Source: Longimicrobiales bacterium (GTDB taxonomy: Bacteria > Gemmatimonadota > Gemmatimonadetes > Longimicrobiales > Gaopeijiaceae). Taken from it: DNA of 64,000 bases. Made by a program: the position numbers and the translations under genes. Shown here in pieces: positions 35,939 through 44,624 of this stretch. The DNA lies in contig JAPKBW010000002.1 of the NCBI GenBank assembly GCA_028823235.1, positions 124,001 through 188,000 on the forward strand, written 5' to 3'. A model generated the notes under the pieces. That model searched no databases. It saw nothing but the letters and a program-made list of their open reading frames with translations, and had not been told where the DNA came from. The first letter of the stretch is position 1. Each line of letters starts with the position of its first letter.

Positions 35939-36724
35939 ATGTCCGAGGCGGTTACTTACGGGGAGTACCTGAGAATCGACGAGCTTCTTTCGCTGCAGCA
36001 GCCGCGAGATGAGGTCGAGCACGACGAAATGCTCTTCATCGTCATCCATCAAGTCTACGAACTCTGGTTCAAGGAGGTGTTGCACGAACTGGACTTCTGT
36101 AAGCGACTTCTGGGGTCGGGAGACTCGATCAGAGCCCAGAAGACGCTTCATCGCGTACTCACCATCTTGAAAGTGATGGTGTCCCAGCTCGACGTGCTGG
36201 AGACGATGACACCGACTGAGTTTCTGACGTTTCGGGAGCGACTGGATAGCGCGAGCGGATTTCAGAGTGATCAGTTTCGGCAGCTCGAGTTCGCCCTGGG
36301 GAAGAAGTCGCAATCGGCCCTCGATCGCTTTCCCGAGGGTAGTCGAGCGCGGGTCGCGCTTGAGGAGCGGTGGGGCCAGTCCACCCTGTGGGATGCCGTG
36401 CTCCAGTACCTGGCGAGCCAGGGCTACGAGATCCCCGCAGCGCATCTTGAGCGCGATGTGGTAGCTCCGGTCGAGCCCTCATCCGGGATCCAGAGCGTCC
36501 TGATCGACATCTACCGTAATGACGCTCCGAACACGAGCCTCTGCGAGCGTCTTGTGGATCTCGACGAGGGGATCCAAGAGTGGCGGTATCGCCATGTGAA
36601 GATGGTCGAGCGGACCATCGGAGTGAAAATGGGCACGGGAGGCTCGATGGGCGCCGCATATCTTCGCAGCACCCTCAACGCTTCGCTTTTTCCGGATCTG
36701 TGGGAGATCCGGGCTCAGCTTTAG
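35939..36724 (+). CDS. kynA: Tryptophan 2,3-dioxygenase
   Basis: A 261-residue heme dioxygenase of normal bacterial length. H-D-E-M-L-F-I-V-I-H-Q-V-Y-E-L-W-F-K at 28-45 is the family signature. The proximal heme His is about 219 in Y-R-H-V-K-M-V-E-R-T-I-G, and G-T-G-G-S-M-G shapes the substrate carboxylate site. It opens the indole ring of L-tryptophan with O2 to N-formylkynurenine. A GGAG ribosome site precedes ATG 35939. It is followed two bases later by kynureninase, so the two are one unit. Confidence 0.96.
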   Translation: MSEAVTYGEYLRIDELLSLQQPRDEVEHDEMLFIVIHQVYELWFKEVLHELDFCKRLLGSGDSIRAQKTLHRVLTILKVMVSQLDVLETMTPTEFLTFRERLDSASGFQSDQFRQLEFALGKKSQSALDRFPEGSRARVALEERWGQSTLWDAVLQYLASQGYEIPAAHLERDVVAPVEPSSGIQSVLIDIYRNDAPNTSLCERLVDLDEGIQEWRYRHVKMVERTIGVKMGTGGSMGAAYLRSTLNASLFPDLWEIRAQL

Positions 36725-36726
36725 CC

Positions 36727-37917
36727 ATGGTTGCCGTACCCCACACGCTCACGTCGCTGCAGGCAAGCGAGAACTCGCTGGCGCCGCACTATTCGTCCTT
36801 TCGGGTCTCGGAACAACTTCTTTTCACAGGCCATTCCCATCAGGCCTGGCCGGACGCTGGCTTCGCAGGTCAAAAACAGGCATGGCTCGATGCTGCGCTA
36901 CACGCAGACGGGAAGTGGGATGCGGTCCAGGAGCAGGTCGACCGTGTCTGTGCCGGATACAGAACGCTCATGGGTGGCTGCGAGGGCGACCTGACACTCG
37001 ACTCGAACACACATGCTTTGGTCGTGCGCTTCCTCTCTGCGCTCCCGCTTCGTGACCGGCCTCGAATCGTCACGACCGATGGAGAATTTTACTCCGTCCG
37101 GCGGCAGCTTGATCGACTCGCGGAAGAGGGAGTGGAAGTCGTTAAGGTCTCGGCCGACCCCGTCGATACGCTCGGCGAACGTCTCGCGGCTGAAGTCGAT
37201 GATCGGACCTCCTGCGCCATGGTATCCTCGGTCCTCTTCGGGAGCGGTCTGATCGCTTCGGGTCTCTCTAGGGTGGCGGAAGCGTGTAGCGCGGTTGGGG
37301 CGGAGATGCTGGTCGACGCGTATCACTCCCTAGGAGTCGTCCCCTTCTCGCTCAAGGGCATGGACCAAGCCTTCGTCATCGGCGGGGGCTACAAGTATCT
37401 CCAGTGTGGCGAGGGAGTCTGTGTCCTCCGTGTCCCTCCGGGGTGCTCTATGCGCCCGGTCGTCACCGGATGGTTTGCGGAATTCGCTGAGCTCGCTGTG
37501 GCGCGGACGCCCGGTGAGGTGCCCTATGGCGTTGGCTCAGCACGCTTTGCGGGCTCTACATATGACCCAACATCGCAGTATCGCGCTGCGGCCGTCATGG
37601 GATTCTTCGAAGAGCAGGGGCTGGATGCGAGTTTTCTCAGGGCCGTGAGCCAGCATCAGGTGGGGTTGCTGGCCGAGACCTTCCGGAGCCTGGATCTCGA
37701 TCCGGATACGGTACGCCTGCGTCACGACGTGTTGACGACCGAGCGAGCCGGTTTCCTGGCACTTGAAGCGCCCGAAGCGGGAGGGTTATGCACGCGGCTA
37801 CTCGAGCGAGGTGTGCGGACGGATGCCCGCGGGACGGTGCTCCGCTTCGGGCCTGCGCCGTATCACAGTGATGCGCAAATCGTTGATGCGATTGCGGTGC
37901 TTTCGGAGGTCCTCTAG
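36727..37917 (+). CDS. kynU: Kynureninase-like PLP enzyme
   Basis: A 396-residue class V aminotransferase-fold protein started at ATG 36727, two bases after the dioxygenase stop. The PLP site is visible: D197 in V-D-A-Y-H and the Schiff-base Lys223 in G-G-G-Y-K-Y-L-Q-C-G-E-G; T-G-H-S-H-Q-A-W-P lies near the N-terminus. It would cleave kynurenine to anthranilate and alanine. The next enzyme, the aryl-CoA ligase, is 7 kb away on the other side of the ring-degradation operon. Some homologues are annotated only as class V aminotransferase, but the pairing with TDO makes kynureninase likely. Confidence 0.88.
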   Translation: MVAVPHTLTSLQASENSLAPHYSSFRVSEQLLFTGHSHQAWPDAGFAGQKQAWLDAALHADGKWDAVQEQVDRVCAGYRTLMGGCEGDLTLDSNTHALVVRFLSALPLRDRPRIVTTDGEFYSVRRQLDRLAEEGVEVVKVSADPVDTLGERLAAEVDDRTSCAMVSSVLFGSGLIASGLSRVAEACSAVGAEMLVDAYHSLGVVPFSLKGMDQAFVIGGGYKYLQCGEGVCVLRVPPGCSMRPVVTGWFAEFAELAVARTPGEVPYGVGSARFAGSTYDPTSQYRAAAVMGFFEEQGLDASFLRAVSQHQVGLLAETFRSLDLDPDTVRLRHDVLTTERAGFLALEAPEAGGLCTRLLERGVRTDARGTVLRFGPAPYHSDAQIVDAIAVLSEVL

Positions 37918-38381
37918 CCCCCGGCGGTCACCGATTCGGCCACTGGGGCGTCGATCGAGACTGCGTCTCCGACCTTCACTTCTCCGTCGTTCAGGACCAC
38001 ACCGTAGGCTCCGCCATTCCAGTGCGGATCGAGCGCGGCGGTGAATCCTTCTACTTGAGCGTCCATTCGCTCGCACGGTAGCGTCTCACCGTACAGCCGG
38101 ATACGAACGCCACCGAGGGTCAGGATGTGATCCCGGGTGTTCTCCAGTCGGATCCCGCTCACCATGATGTTGGCTCTCCGCATGCCGGGCTCGACGTCCG
38201 GCAAATCTGCCATGATCTGGTCGAGTACCTCCTTCTCGATAATCGTCACCTGACGTTTTGAGCGTCCGAGGTTCGCGTCCGAATCGATGCCTTTCCCCTC
38301 GACCAAGGTGATCGCGTCCGCGGGGTCCATCACCCCCCGGTGCGCTCTCTTGGTCCAGAGTGCTTCTACTCGTCCGTTCAT
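37914..38381 (-). CDS. MOSC domain protein
   Basis: A 155-residue molybdenum-cofactor-sulfurase C-terminal-like domain: G-K-G-I-D-S-D-A-N-L-G-R at residues 30-41, R-Q-V-T-I-I, R-R-A-N-I-M-V-S-G-I, and the family's invariant Cys in L-P-C-E-R-M. Stand-alone MOSC proteins bind Moco or handle sulfur at a Cys persulfide, and this one's target is unknown. Its stop overlaps the kynureninase 3' end by four bases (convergent), and it follows the cupin gene by one base. Confidence 0.87.
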   Translation of the reverse strand: MNGRVEALWTKRAHRGVMDPADAITLVEGKGIDSDANLGRSKRQVTIIEKEVLDQIMADLPDVEPGMRRANIMVSGIRLENTRDHILTLGGVRIRLYGETLPCERMDAQVEGFTAALDPHWNGGAYGVVLNDGEVKVGDAVSIDAPVAESVTAGG

Positions 38382-38382
38382 G

Positions 38383-38865
38383 TCAGTCTCCCGGGCGCCG
38401 CATTGACGGCACGTTCACGATGTTCTCCCACTCCGATGCGTCCGAGCGCGCAACCACCGCGATCACGGGCTCCGCGTCGCTGAGGTTGATAACCTCGTGG
38501 GGCACACCGGGCTCAATAAAGATGAAATCACCAGCTTGGTTGTCCATAGTTTTCTCGAGGTTATCCCCGTACTCGTGGCGCACATGCCCCTGAAGGATGA
38601 AGAGCATGACTTCGAAATCGACATGGATGTGGGCATAAGCCACGGCGCCTGGCGGCACGGTCGCCACGTTCATGGAGAGCTTGCTGGCACCGACGTTTTT
38701 GGCGGACATGCCGGTCTTGTACTGAATGCCGTTCCACCCCCTGTGCGTGTCGGGATTTCGAATGCAGAGGATGCCGTCGCCGTTCTCGGTACGTGCCTTG
38801 AGCTCCGCAGGATCGTTGCCGGTGTCCGTGCCGTTGCCCGTGGTTTCGCCGTTCTTGTCGCTCAT
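38383..38865 (-). CDS. Cupin-domain protein
   Basis: 160 residues. A single cupin barrel spans about 60-150 with motif 1 Y-A-H-I-H-V-D-F-E-V-M-L-F-I-L-Q-G and motif 2 G-D-F-I-F-I-E-P-G-V-P-H-E-V-I-N. The His/His/Glu/His metal set is largely kept, although position 3 of motif 1 is altered. The first 30 residues are polar and probably disordered. Its start overlaps the stop of the Xaa-Pro peptidase gene. The substrate is unknown; dioxygenase, isomerase and sensing roles are all possible. Confidence 0.85.
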   Translation of the reverse strand: MSDKNGETTGNGTDTGNDPAELKARTENGDGILCIRNPDTHRGWNGIQYKTGMSAKNVGASKLSMNVATVPPGAVAYAHIHVDFEVMLFILQGHVRHEYGDNLEKTMDNQAGDFIFIEPGVPHEVINLSDAEPVIAVVARSDASEWENIVNVPSMRRPGD

Positions 38866-40262
38866 CGCATTACCGCCTCGATCTCATCGGGAGTGCGTGC
38901 GAGGCTCTTCGTGAGCACCTCCACGCCATCTTCCGTAACGACCACGACGTCCTCTACGAAGACCGCGATCTCAAGATCATGATTGTAGTACCAAGGCTCG
39001 ACGGTGAAGACCATGCCGGGCTCGAGCGGTTCATTGATCAGCGCGGGATCACCGGCGTTCAATCCGATGTGGTGTCCGAAGAACGAGGGGGTCTGCATGT
39101 ACTTCTCTTCGTCATCCGGAATCGCGGCGTACGCAATCTCGGTCAACTCCGCGAAGGTCACGCCCGGTCGGATCGCGGCGATGATGGCGTCTGCAGCCAC
39201 GATACTCACCATCATTTTCTCTCTCTGAATCAGAGTGAATGTTCCGTCCACTGGGAAGGTGCGTCCCACGTCACTGATGTACCCGTCGATCTCACAACCT
39301 ACGTCGAGGATGACCAACTCGTCGGACTCCATGGGACGGTTTCGTCGCCCGTAGTGCGATGCGAGCACGCGCCATGGCCAGAGACTGTTTGGCCCCGACT
39401 TCACGATCGGCGTGAAAGGGATGGTCTGTGAGCCGAGCGCCCGACACGTCGACTCGAATTCTCCCTGTAGCGTCCGCTCGTCGACTCCCGCTCGGATCAA
39501 TTCAGCCGAGGAAAGGATTGCCTGGCTCGTGGCGTCAGCCGCGATCTGCATTTTCTGCAACTCATAACGACTTTTCACCATGCGTCCCCGAGCCACTTCT
39601 TCGAACGCGTTCTGAACCTGGGCTTCTGGGAAGTCGACACGCAGTTTCATGATCATGGTCTGGAGAGCGTCTGGAGCGCCGAACATCGCGACCTCTGGCT
39701 GCCGCAGTGCGCCGCCTGAGCCTCCGTTGACACGCAGGACTGTGCGGCCTCTCACACGCTGAGCTAGGTACCGGGGTAGATCCTCGATATCTCTGTACTC
39801 TTCCATGCCTGCGTTGCCGCGGAGCTGGAAATCATTGAGCAGTGGGCGACCGGGAAAATCGTTTCGGCGGCCCGGGTTCTCGAAGCGATAGTCGGTCTTC
39901 GGGAGGAAGAGGACCGTTCGGTCGCGGTCCGCGTCGAGGACGAGCATCGAGTTTGGCACCTCGAGCCCCGTATAATACCAGAAGTCTTCGAGCTGCCTGA
40001 ACGTGTCTCCGTGCGTGAGCCCGTCAGAGGAAGGGACGAGCATGATTCCACCGCCCGTGTGGCGAAGGAGCCGGATCATGTTGCTACGCCGGAACGAATA
40101 TTCCTGCGGCCGGAAGTCGAGCCGGCGCACCCACTCGCCGTAGCGTTGTTCAGGTGGGAACTCGGGGGCTTCGGGGGAGGCCGGTTCAGGCTCCTGGGCC
40201 CCAGCGGAGGGAGCCGCGAGCAGGGCCGAGGTGAGAAGCGAGAGGCCGATCAGTGATCGCAT
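38862..40262 (-). CDS. Secreted Xaa-Pro aminopeptidase (M24 family)
   Basis: A 466-residue protein with a Sec signal (M-R-S-L-I-G-L-S-L-L-T-S-A-L-L) ending S-A-G-A-Q. The N-terminal aminopeptidase-P domain is followed by a pita-bread domain with the dinuclear metal ligands: D in L-D-V-G-C-E-I-D-G-Y-I-S-D, H in F-F-G-H-H-I-G-L-N, E in F-T-V-E-P-W-Y-Y and E in V-F-V-E-D-V. It removes N-terminal residues ahead of proline in the periplasm or outside. It is first in the peptidase-cupin-MOSC operon. Confidence 0.93.
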   Translation of the reverse strand: MRSLIGLSLLTSALLAAPSAGAQEPEPASPEAPEFPPEQRYGEWVRRLDFRPQEYSFRRSNMIRLLRHTGGGIMLVPSSDGLTHGDTFRQLEDFWYYTGLEVPNSMLVLDADRDRTVLFLPKTDYRFENPGRRNDFPGRPLLNDFQLRGNAGMEEYRDIEDLPRYLAQRVRGRTVLRVNGGSGGALRQPEVAMFGAPDALQTMIMKLRVDFPEAQVQNAFEEVARGRMVKSRYELQKMQIAADATSQAILSSAELIRAGVDERTLQGEFESTCRALGSQTIPFTPIVKSGPNSLWPWRVLASHYGRRNRPMESDELVILDVGCEIDGYISDVGRTFPVDGTFTLIQREKMMVSIVAADAIIAAIRPGVTFAELTEIAYAAIPDDEEKYMQTPSFFGHHIGLNAGDPALINEPLEPGMVFTVEPWYYNHDLEIAVFVEDVVVVTEDGVEVLTKSLARTPDEIEAVMR

Positions 40263-40386
40263 GTAACAAAAAACCGGGCGCGGGTTAGGGGACCTCGGTA
40301 CGTTGGGCGTGTTGTTCGGAGCCCGCTAGCCCCCCCGGACGTCGGTGTCGGGTCATGCACTGACCGGTGTTGCAAGGAGGTCGAAA

Positions 40387-40737
40387 CTGTCCCTGAAGCT
40401 TCAAATCGAACTCGTGTATGACACCGGCTGTCCGAACGTCGACCTCGCGCGCGTCGTTTTGACGACTGCTTGCCGAAGTGCCGAGATCCCTGCGGTCTGG
40501 ACCGAGTGGGACAGCGAAGACCCGAGGTGCCCGCCTTACGGGCAAAACTTGGGGTCGCCGTCCGTCCTGGTGAACGGTGAAGACGTCGCGCCCGGCCCTC
40601 ATCCGTGGGCCGAACGGAATCCCGATGCAGGCCCGAGATGCCGAGTCTATCGAGACGGTGATTCCATCGTGCAGGCTCCTCCTCAGGCTAGGGTCGAGGA
40701 TGCGATCGCCCGCGCCATGCAGCCCGAGGTCGGCTAG
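40387..40737 (+). CDS. Thioredoxin-like small protein, apparent CTG start
   Basis: About 116 residues: L-Q-I-E-L-V-Y-D-T-G-C-P-N-V-D-L-A opens a thioredoxin-like fold, followed by G-S-P-S-V-L-V-N-G-E-D-V near 60 and C-R-V-Y-R-D-G, a layout common in small proteins found beside metal-resistance genes. A near-perfect Shine-Dalgarno AAGGAGGT at 40374-40381 stands five bases before CTG 40387, and no ATG, GTG or TTG follows before the conserved region. The only standard starts lie upstream of the SD. The function is unknown. Confidence 0.7.
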   Translation: MSLKLQIELVYDTGCPNVDLARVVLTTACRSAEIPAVWTEWDSEDPRCPPYGQNLGSPSVLVNGEDVAPGPHPWAERNPDAGPRCRVYRDGDSIVQAPPQARVEDAIARAMQPEVG

Positions 40738-41286
40738 CTCACACGCCTGGGCAACGTCGATCGTTGACCCGTATATGGAGTCCGAGGTCTTCCTGATAAG
40801 CGTATTCTCGTTCTCAGGGCAGAAGGGACCTGTGCGGAGACCAGTCACGCAGTAACGGCGGTGTGAAACCGTTGCGAGGGAATCCCTTCGGGGGCAAGCG
40901 ATTAGCCAGTGCGACGTGCTTGAGTAAGCGACGCTCAGGGTGATCTCGCTGTTCGGCACCCTTCCGGGCCTCGTATCCGTCGAAAACATGTGGGGCACCG
41001 ACTACGGCATCATGATGGGGTGGGCGGGCTCGATCGGCCTGGCTCGGGCAAGCTGGATTCTGGTCCCGCTGCCCCAGTTCCCGTTGATCGCGAAAAAATG
41101 GTGCAAGGCGTAAGCAGAGAACGCACGCCATAGGCCGAAGAGGGACACCGGAAGCATAAGAACCGTTTGCCGGACTGATTCCGACACAAAGAGGTTGGCA
41201 CCTACCCCGTGCCGGTTTGTCGACCCTGCAGTAGAATCCTTGGAGCGCCCTCCCACACCGTTTCACTCATCCGTTCACGGTATCCC
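40738..41286. other. Intergenic region without a convincing gene
   Basis: 549 bases between the thioredoxin-like gene and BNR copy 3. The longest plausible coding piece is a 41-residue plus-strand frame at 40988-41113 ending in a hydrophobic stretch (W-I-L-V-P-L-P-Q-F-P-L-I-A-K-K-W), perhaps the tail of a lost membrane protein. The promoter of the BNR gene should lie in the last 100 bases, but I cannot define it. Confidence 0.3.
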
Positions 41287-44200
41287 ATGAAGACCTCGAG
41301 ATTGTTTTACTCGAATGCGGTCGCGCTCTTCGCGTTTGCCGCATTCGCACTCCCATCGCAGCCCCTTGAGGCTCAGGACCGCGGCATCGACGTCGTTCTC
41401 GACTCGGCGCTCCTCGCCGGATACAACTGGCGAAACATCGGTCCTGACCGTGGTGGTCGTTCGATCACTGCGTCGGGAGTGAAGGGGCGCCCTGCCGAAG
41501 GGTACTTCGGTGCTGTCGGTGGGGGTCTGTGGAAGACCTCCGACTCCGGGGAGAACTGGCTCCCGGTGACCGACTTCCAGATCTCGTCGGCATCTGTCGG
41601 GGCGATGGCGGTCAGCGAGACGAATCCGGACTTGGTCTTCATTGGTACCGGCGAGACCTGCATTCGCGGAAATATTCTTCCGGGCGATGGCGTGTATCGC
41701 AGCCGCGACGCTGGTGAGACATGGGAGCACGTCGGTTTCAGGAATTCCCACGGGATTTCGAAGATCCGAATTCATCCGACGAATCCGGATATCATCTTCG
41801 TCGCCTCGTTCGGGAAGTACAGCGCTCCGAGTGAAGAGCGGGGTGTCTTCCGGAGCACGGACGGTGGCGATACCTGGGAGCGCGTTCTGTTCCGGAACGA
41901 CGAGACCGGTGCCATCGACATCGTGATCGACCGCAACAACCCGGACGTACTCTACGCGGCGTTGTGGGAGGCGTACCGCAAGGAGTACCAGATGTCCTCA
42001 GGTGGTGAGGGCTCCGGGATGTTCAAGAGCGTCGACGGAGGGACCACTTGGGAGGAAATGACCCGTGCACCGGGAATGCCTCAGGAAGGTCTCGTGGGCC
42101 GAATCGGCCTGGCAGTTTCGGGCGCCGACTCGAACCGACTGTGGGCACTCTACGAGAACGACAACGGCGGACTCTTCCGCAGTGACGACGCCGGCGAGAC
42201 CTGGGAGTTGATCAACACCGACCGCGCGATTCGTCAGCGGGCGTTCTACTACACACACGTCTTCGCCGATCCGATGGATCGCGACGTCGTCTACATGCAA
42301 AACACATCGTTCTTCCGATCGACGGATGGCGGTGAGACGTACGAGTCGATCAACAACGGCACGCACGGCGACTTCCACGACATGTGGATCGATCCGGACG
42401 ATCCGACGCATATTCTGGTCGCCAATGACGGTGGTGGTGCGGTCAGTGTGAACACCGGTGAGAAGTGGACGGACCAGGAGTTCTCGACGGCCCAGTTCTA
42501 TCACGTGGTCACGACGGCGCATGAGCCGTTCCATGTCTGCGGATCTCAGCAGGACAACTCGACACTCTGCCTGCCGGGCAACTGGAATGCGTCCCGCATG
42601 GGCTTTGGTCAGGGCGGCAGTGATGGCGGTTCGATCACCGAAGGCTCGATGGACGTGGCGTATCGCGCGGGTGGTGGAGAGCCCGGCTATATCGCGCCCG
42701 ATCCCAAGGACATCGATGTCTTCTTTTCTGGGACGAACAACGGGTCCTACATCGACAAATTCAATCGTCGACTCGGGACTTCGCGTGAAGTAAACCCGTA
42801 TCCGTGGTTCTACTCGGGGGAGCCGGCCATCGAGATTCGTGAACGGTGGCAGTGGACCTTCCCGATCATCTTCTCGACAGTCGACGAGAACCGGATGTAC
42901 ACGTCGTCCCAGCGCCTTTGGATGACGGAAGACGGGGGCGGGACCTGGGCGCAGTTGAGTGATGATCTGACACGCGCTGATCCATCGACGCTTCAGCACA
43001 CCGGCGGACCGATTACGGGCGACATGAACGGGCCCGAGGTCTACGCGACGATCTTCTCTGTCGGACCGGGCAAGCTCGATGCGGATGTCATCTGGACGGG
43101 CTCCGATGATGGGCTCGTACACGTCACGCGCGACAACGGCCAGAACTGGGCGAACGTGACGCCCACGGACATGCCGGACTTCGGGCGTGTCAGCCAGATC
43201 GATGCGTCTTCGTTCGACTCGGGTCGGGTGTACATGTCCGTGCGCCGCCCGCTGCTTGATGACTTCGCACCGTACATCTGGCGGACGGCCGACTATGGCA
43301 CGTCCTGGACCATGATCGTGAATGGCATTCCAGCCGACGCTTACGTCCACGTGGTGCGTGAGGATCCTCGCCGTGACGGGCTTATCTACGCGGGTACGAA
43401 CCGCGGTGTATACATCTCATACAACGACGGAGATCGCTGGCAGGCGTTGAATCCGAATCTGCCGGATCTGCCGATTATCGACTTGATCGTTGAGGAGAAC
43501 GAGCTCGTTGCTGGTTCGCACGGGCGTGGCTTTTGGGTACTCGACAACATGGCCCCGCTTCGTGAGATGATGCCGGGAATGACCGCGGACGGGTCGAAGC
43601 TGTTTACGCCACCGACCGCGACGCGGTCGGCTGGCGGTGTGACGATCAGCTGGTGGATCGGCGATGAGGACCCCGGCGCCCAGCTCGAGATTCTCGACGC
43701 GACTGGCGATGTGCTTCGCACCTACACGCCGGCCGTGGAAGACGCACCGAGCGGCGGGCCGGAGGCTAGGTACAGTGGTCCTTCTCTTTCGAACGAAGCT
43801 GGCCTCAACTACCTGCACTGGGACCTGCGGACGGAGCCGGCTGCGGTCTTTCCCGGGATGATCCTGTGGGGCGTGCGCACCTTCAGCCCGGCTGTGCCGC
43901 CGGGGACCTACTCCGTTCGGTTGACTGCGAACGGTGCGACTCAGACGGTGCCTCTCACGGTTCAGGGAAATCCTTGGATTACTGATGTGACCGATGCGGA
44001 CCTGCAGGCTCAGTACGACTTCGGTCGGGCGGTGCGTGACAAGGTCACTGAAGCGAACAGCGCGGTAATTTCGGTTCGCAACATGAAAGCCCAGCTCGAG
44101 AACCGACTCGAGCGGTCGGACGACCGACGCCTCCGGGACGCTGGCGCTAGGCTCGATGGCAGCGCGTCCGAAGTCGAGGGGAACATCTACCAGGTTCAGA

Positions 44201-44472
44201 ATCAGGCGGGCCAGGATCCGCTCAACTTCCCGATCAAAGTGAACAACCGACTCGCGAACCTTATGTCGATGTCGGAGCGCGGAGACGGACGGCCCGGGAA
44301 CAACATGCCTGTCATCTTTGACATTCTGGTAGAAGAGCTGCAGGGCTACACGGACCGGCTCGACATCATCTGGTCAGAGGAACTCGCAGCGGTCAACGCG
44401 ATCCTGGGTGGACTCGACCTGCCGGCGATCGATCCGAGCTGTGCGCAGCCGGAAGGTTGCATGGTTATGTAG
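41287..44472 (+). CDS. Secreted giant BNR/Asp-box (VPS10/sortilin-like) propeller protein, copy 3
   Basis: The start at ATG 41287 gives 1061 residues with a Sec signal ending L-E-A-Q. Asp-box-like motifs recur (T-S-D-S-G-E-N-W, S-R-D-A-G-E-T-W, S-T-D-G-G-D-T-W, S-V-D-G-G-T-T-W, S-D-D-A-G-E-T-W, T-R-D-N-G-Q-N-W). It differs from copies 1 and 2 in having no Gly/Arg-rich tract. Instead it has a helical C-terminal domain of about 150 residues (from A-V-R-D-K-V-T-E-A-N to the end) that ends with two Cys (C-A-Q-P-E-G-C). No enzymatic residues are seen. It is followed by a terminator hairpin. Confidence 0.9.
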   Translation: MKTSRLFYSNAVALFAFAAFALPSQPLEAQDRGIDVVLDSALLAGYNWRNIGPDRGGRSITASGVKGRPAEGYFGAVGGGLWKTSDSGENWLPVTDFQISSASVGAMAVSETNPDLVFIGTGETCIRGNILPGDGVYRSRDAGETWEHVGFRNSHGISKIRIHPTNPDIIFVASFGKYSAPSEERGVFRSTDGGDTWERVLFRNDETGAIDIVIDRNNPDVLYAALWEAYRKEYQMSSGGEGSGMFKSVDGGTTWEEMTRAPGMPQEGLVGRIGLAVSGADSNRLWALYENDNGGLFRSDDAGETWELINTDRAIRQRAFYYTHVFADPMDRDVVYMQNTSFFRSTDGGETYESINNGTHGDFHDMWIDPDDPTHILVANDGGGAVSVNTGEKWTDQEFSTAQFYHVVTTAHEPFHVCGSQQDNSTLCLPGNWNASRMGFGQGGSDGGSITEGSMDVAYRAGGGEPGYIAPDPKDIDVFFSGTNNGSYIDKFNRRLGTSREVNPYPWFYSGEPAIEIRERWQWTFPIIFSTVDENRMYTSSQRLWMTEDGGGTWAQLSDDLTRADPSTLQHTGGPITGDMNGPEVYATIFSVGPGKLDADVIWTGSDDGLVHVTRDNGQNWANVTPTDMPDFGRVSQIDASSFDSGRVYMSVRRPLLDDFAPYIWRTADYGTSWTMIVNGIPADAYVHVVREDPRRDGLIYAGTNRGVYISYNDGDRWQALNPNLPDLPIIDLIVEENELVAGSHGRGFWVLDNMAPLREMMPGMTADGSKLFTPPTATRSAGGVTISWWIGDEDPGAQLEILDATGDVLRTYTPAVEDAPSGGPEARYSGPSLSNEAGLNYLHWDLRTEPAAVFPGMILWGVRTFSPAVPPGTYSVRLTANGATQTVPLTVQGNPWITDVTDADLQAQYDFGRAVRDKVTEANSAVISVRNMKAQLENRLERSDDRRLRDAGARLDGSASEVEGNIYQVQNQAGQDPLNFPIKVNNRLANLMSMSERGDGRPGNNMPVIFDILVEELQGYTDRLDIIWSEELAAVNAILGGLDLPAIDPSCAQPEGCMVM

Positions 44473-44503
44473 AGCCGAACGGTTCGGCAGGATATGATGG
44501 AGC

Positions 44504-44536
44504 GAGCGGCTCCGACCTCTGTGGTCGGGGCCGTTC
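44504..44536 (+). terminator. Terminator-like hairpin after BNR copy 3
   Basis: GAGCGGCTCCGACC (44504-44517) pairs with GGTCGGGGCCGTTC (44523-44536) with two G-T pairs and a five-base loop, 31 bases after the stop. The following T-run is weak (GTGTATGG), so efficiency is uncertain. Confidence 0.6.
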
Positions 44537-44624
44537 GTGTATGGGTCAGTCATCGATTCTAACCGTTCCCCTTGGTGTCACATCGAAGGGAGATAGGTCT
44601 GTTGTTGTCGGGTGCCGGAGCAAG

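Noticed and set aside
41002-41256. Minus-strand 84-residue frame in the gap before BNR copy 3
   Set aside because: It shows no family similarity, no ribosome site and an atypical composition, and it overlaps the expected promoter region of the BNR gene.
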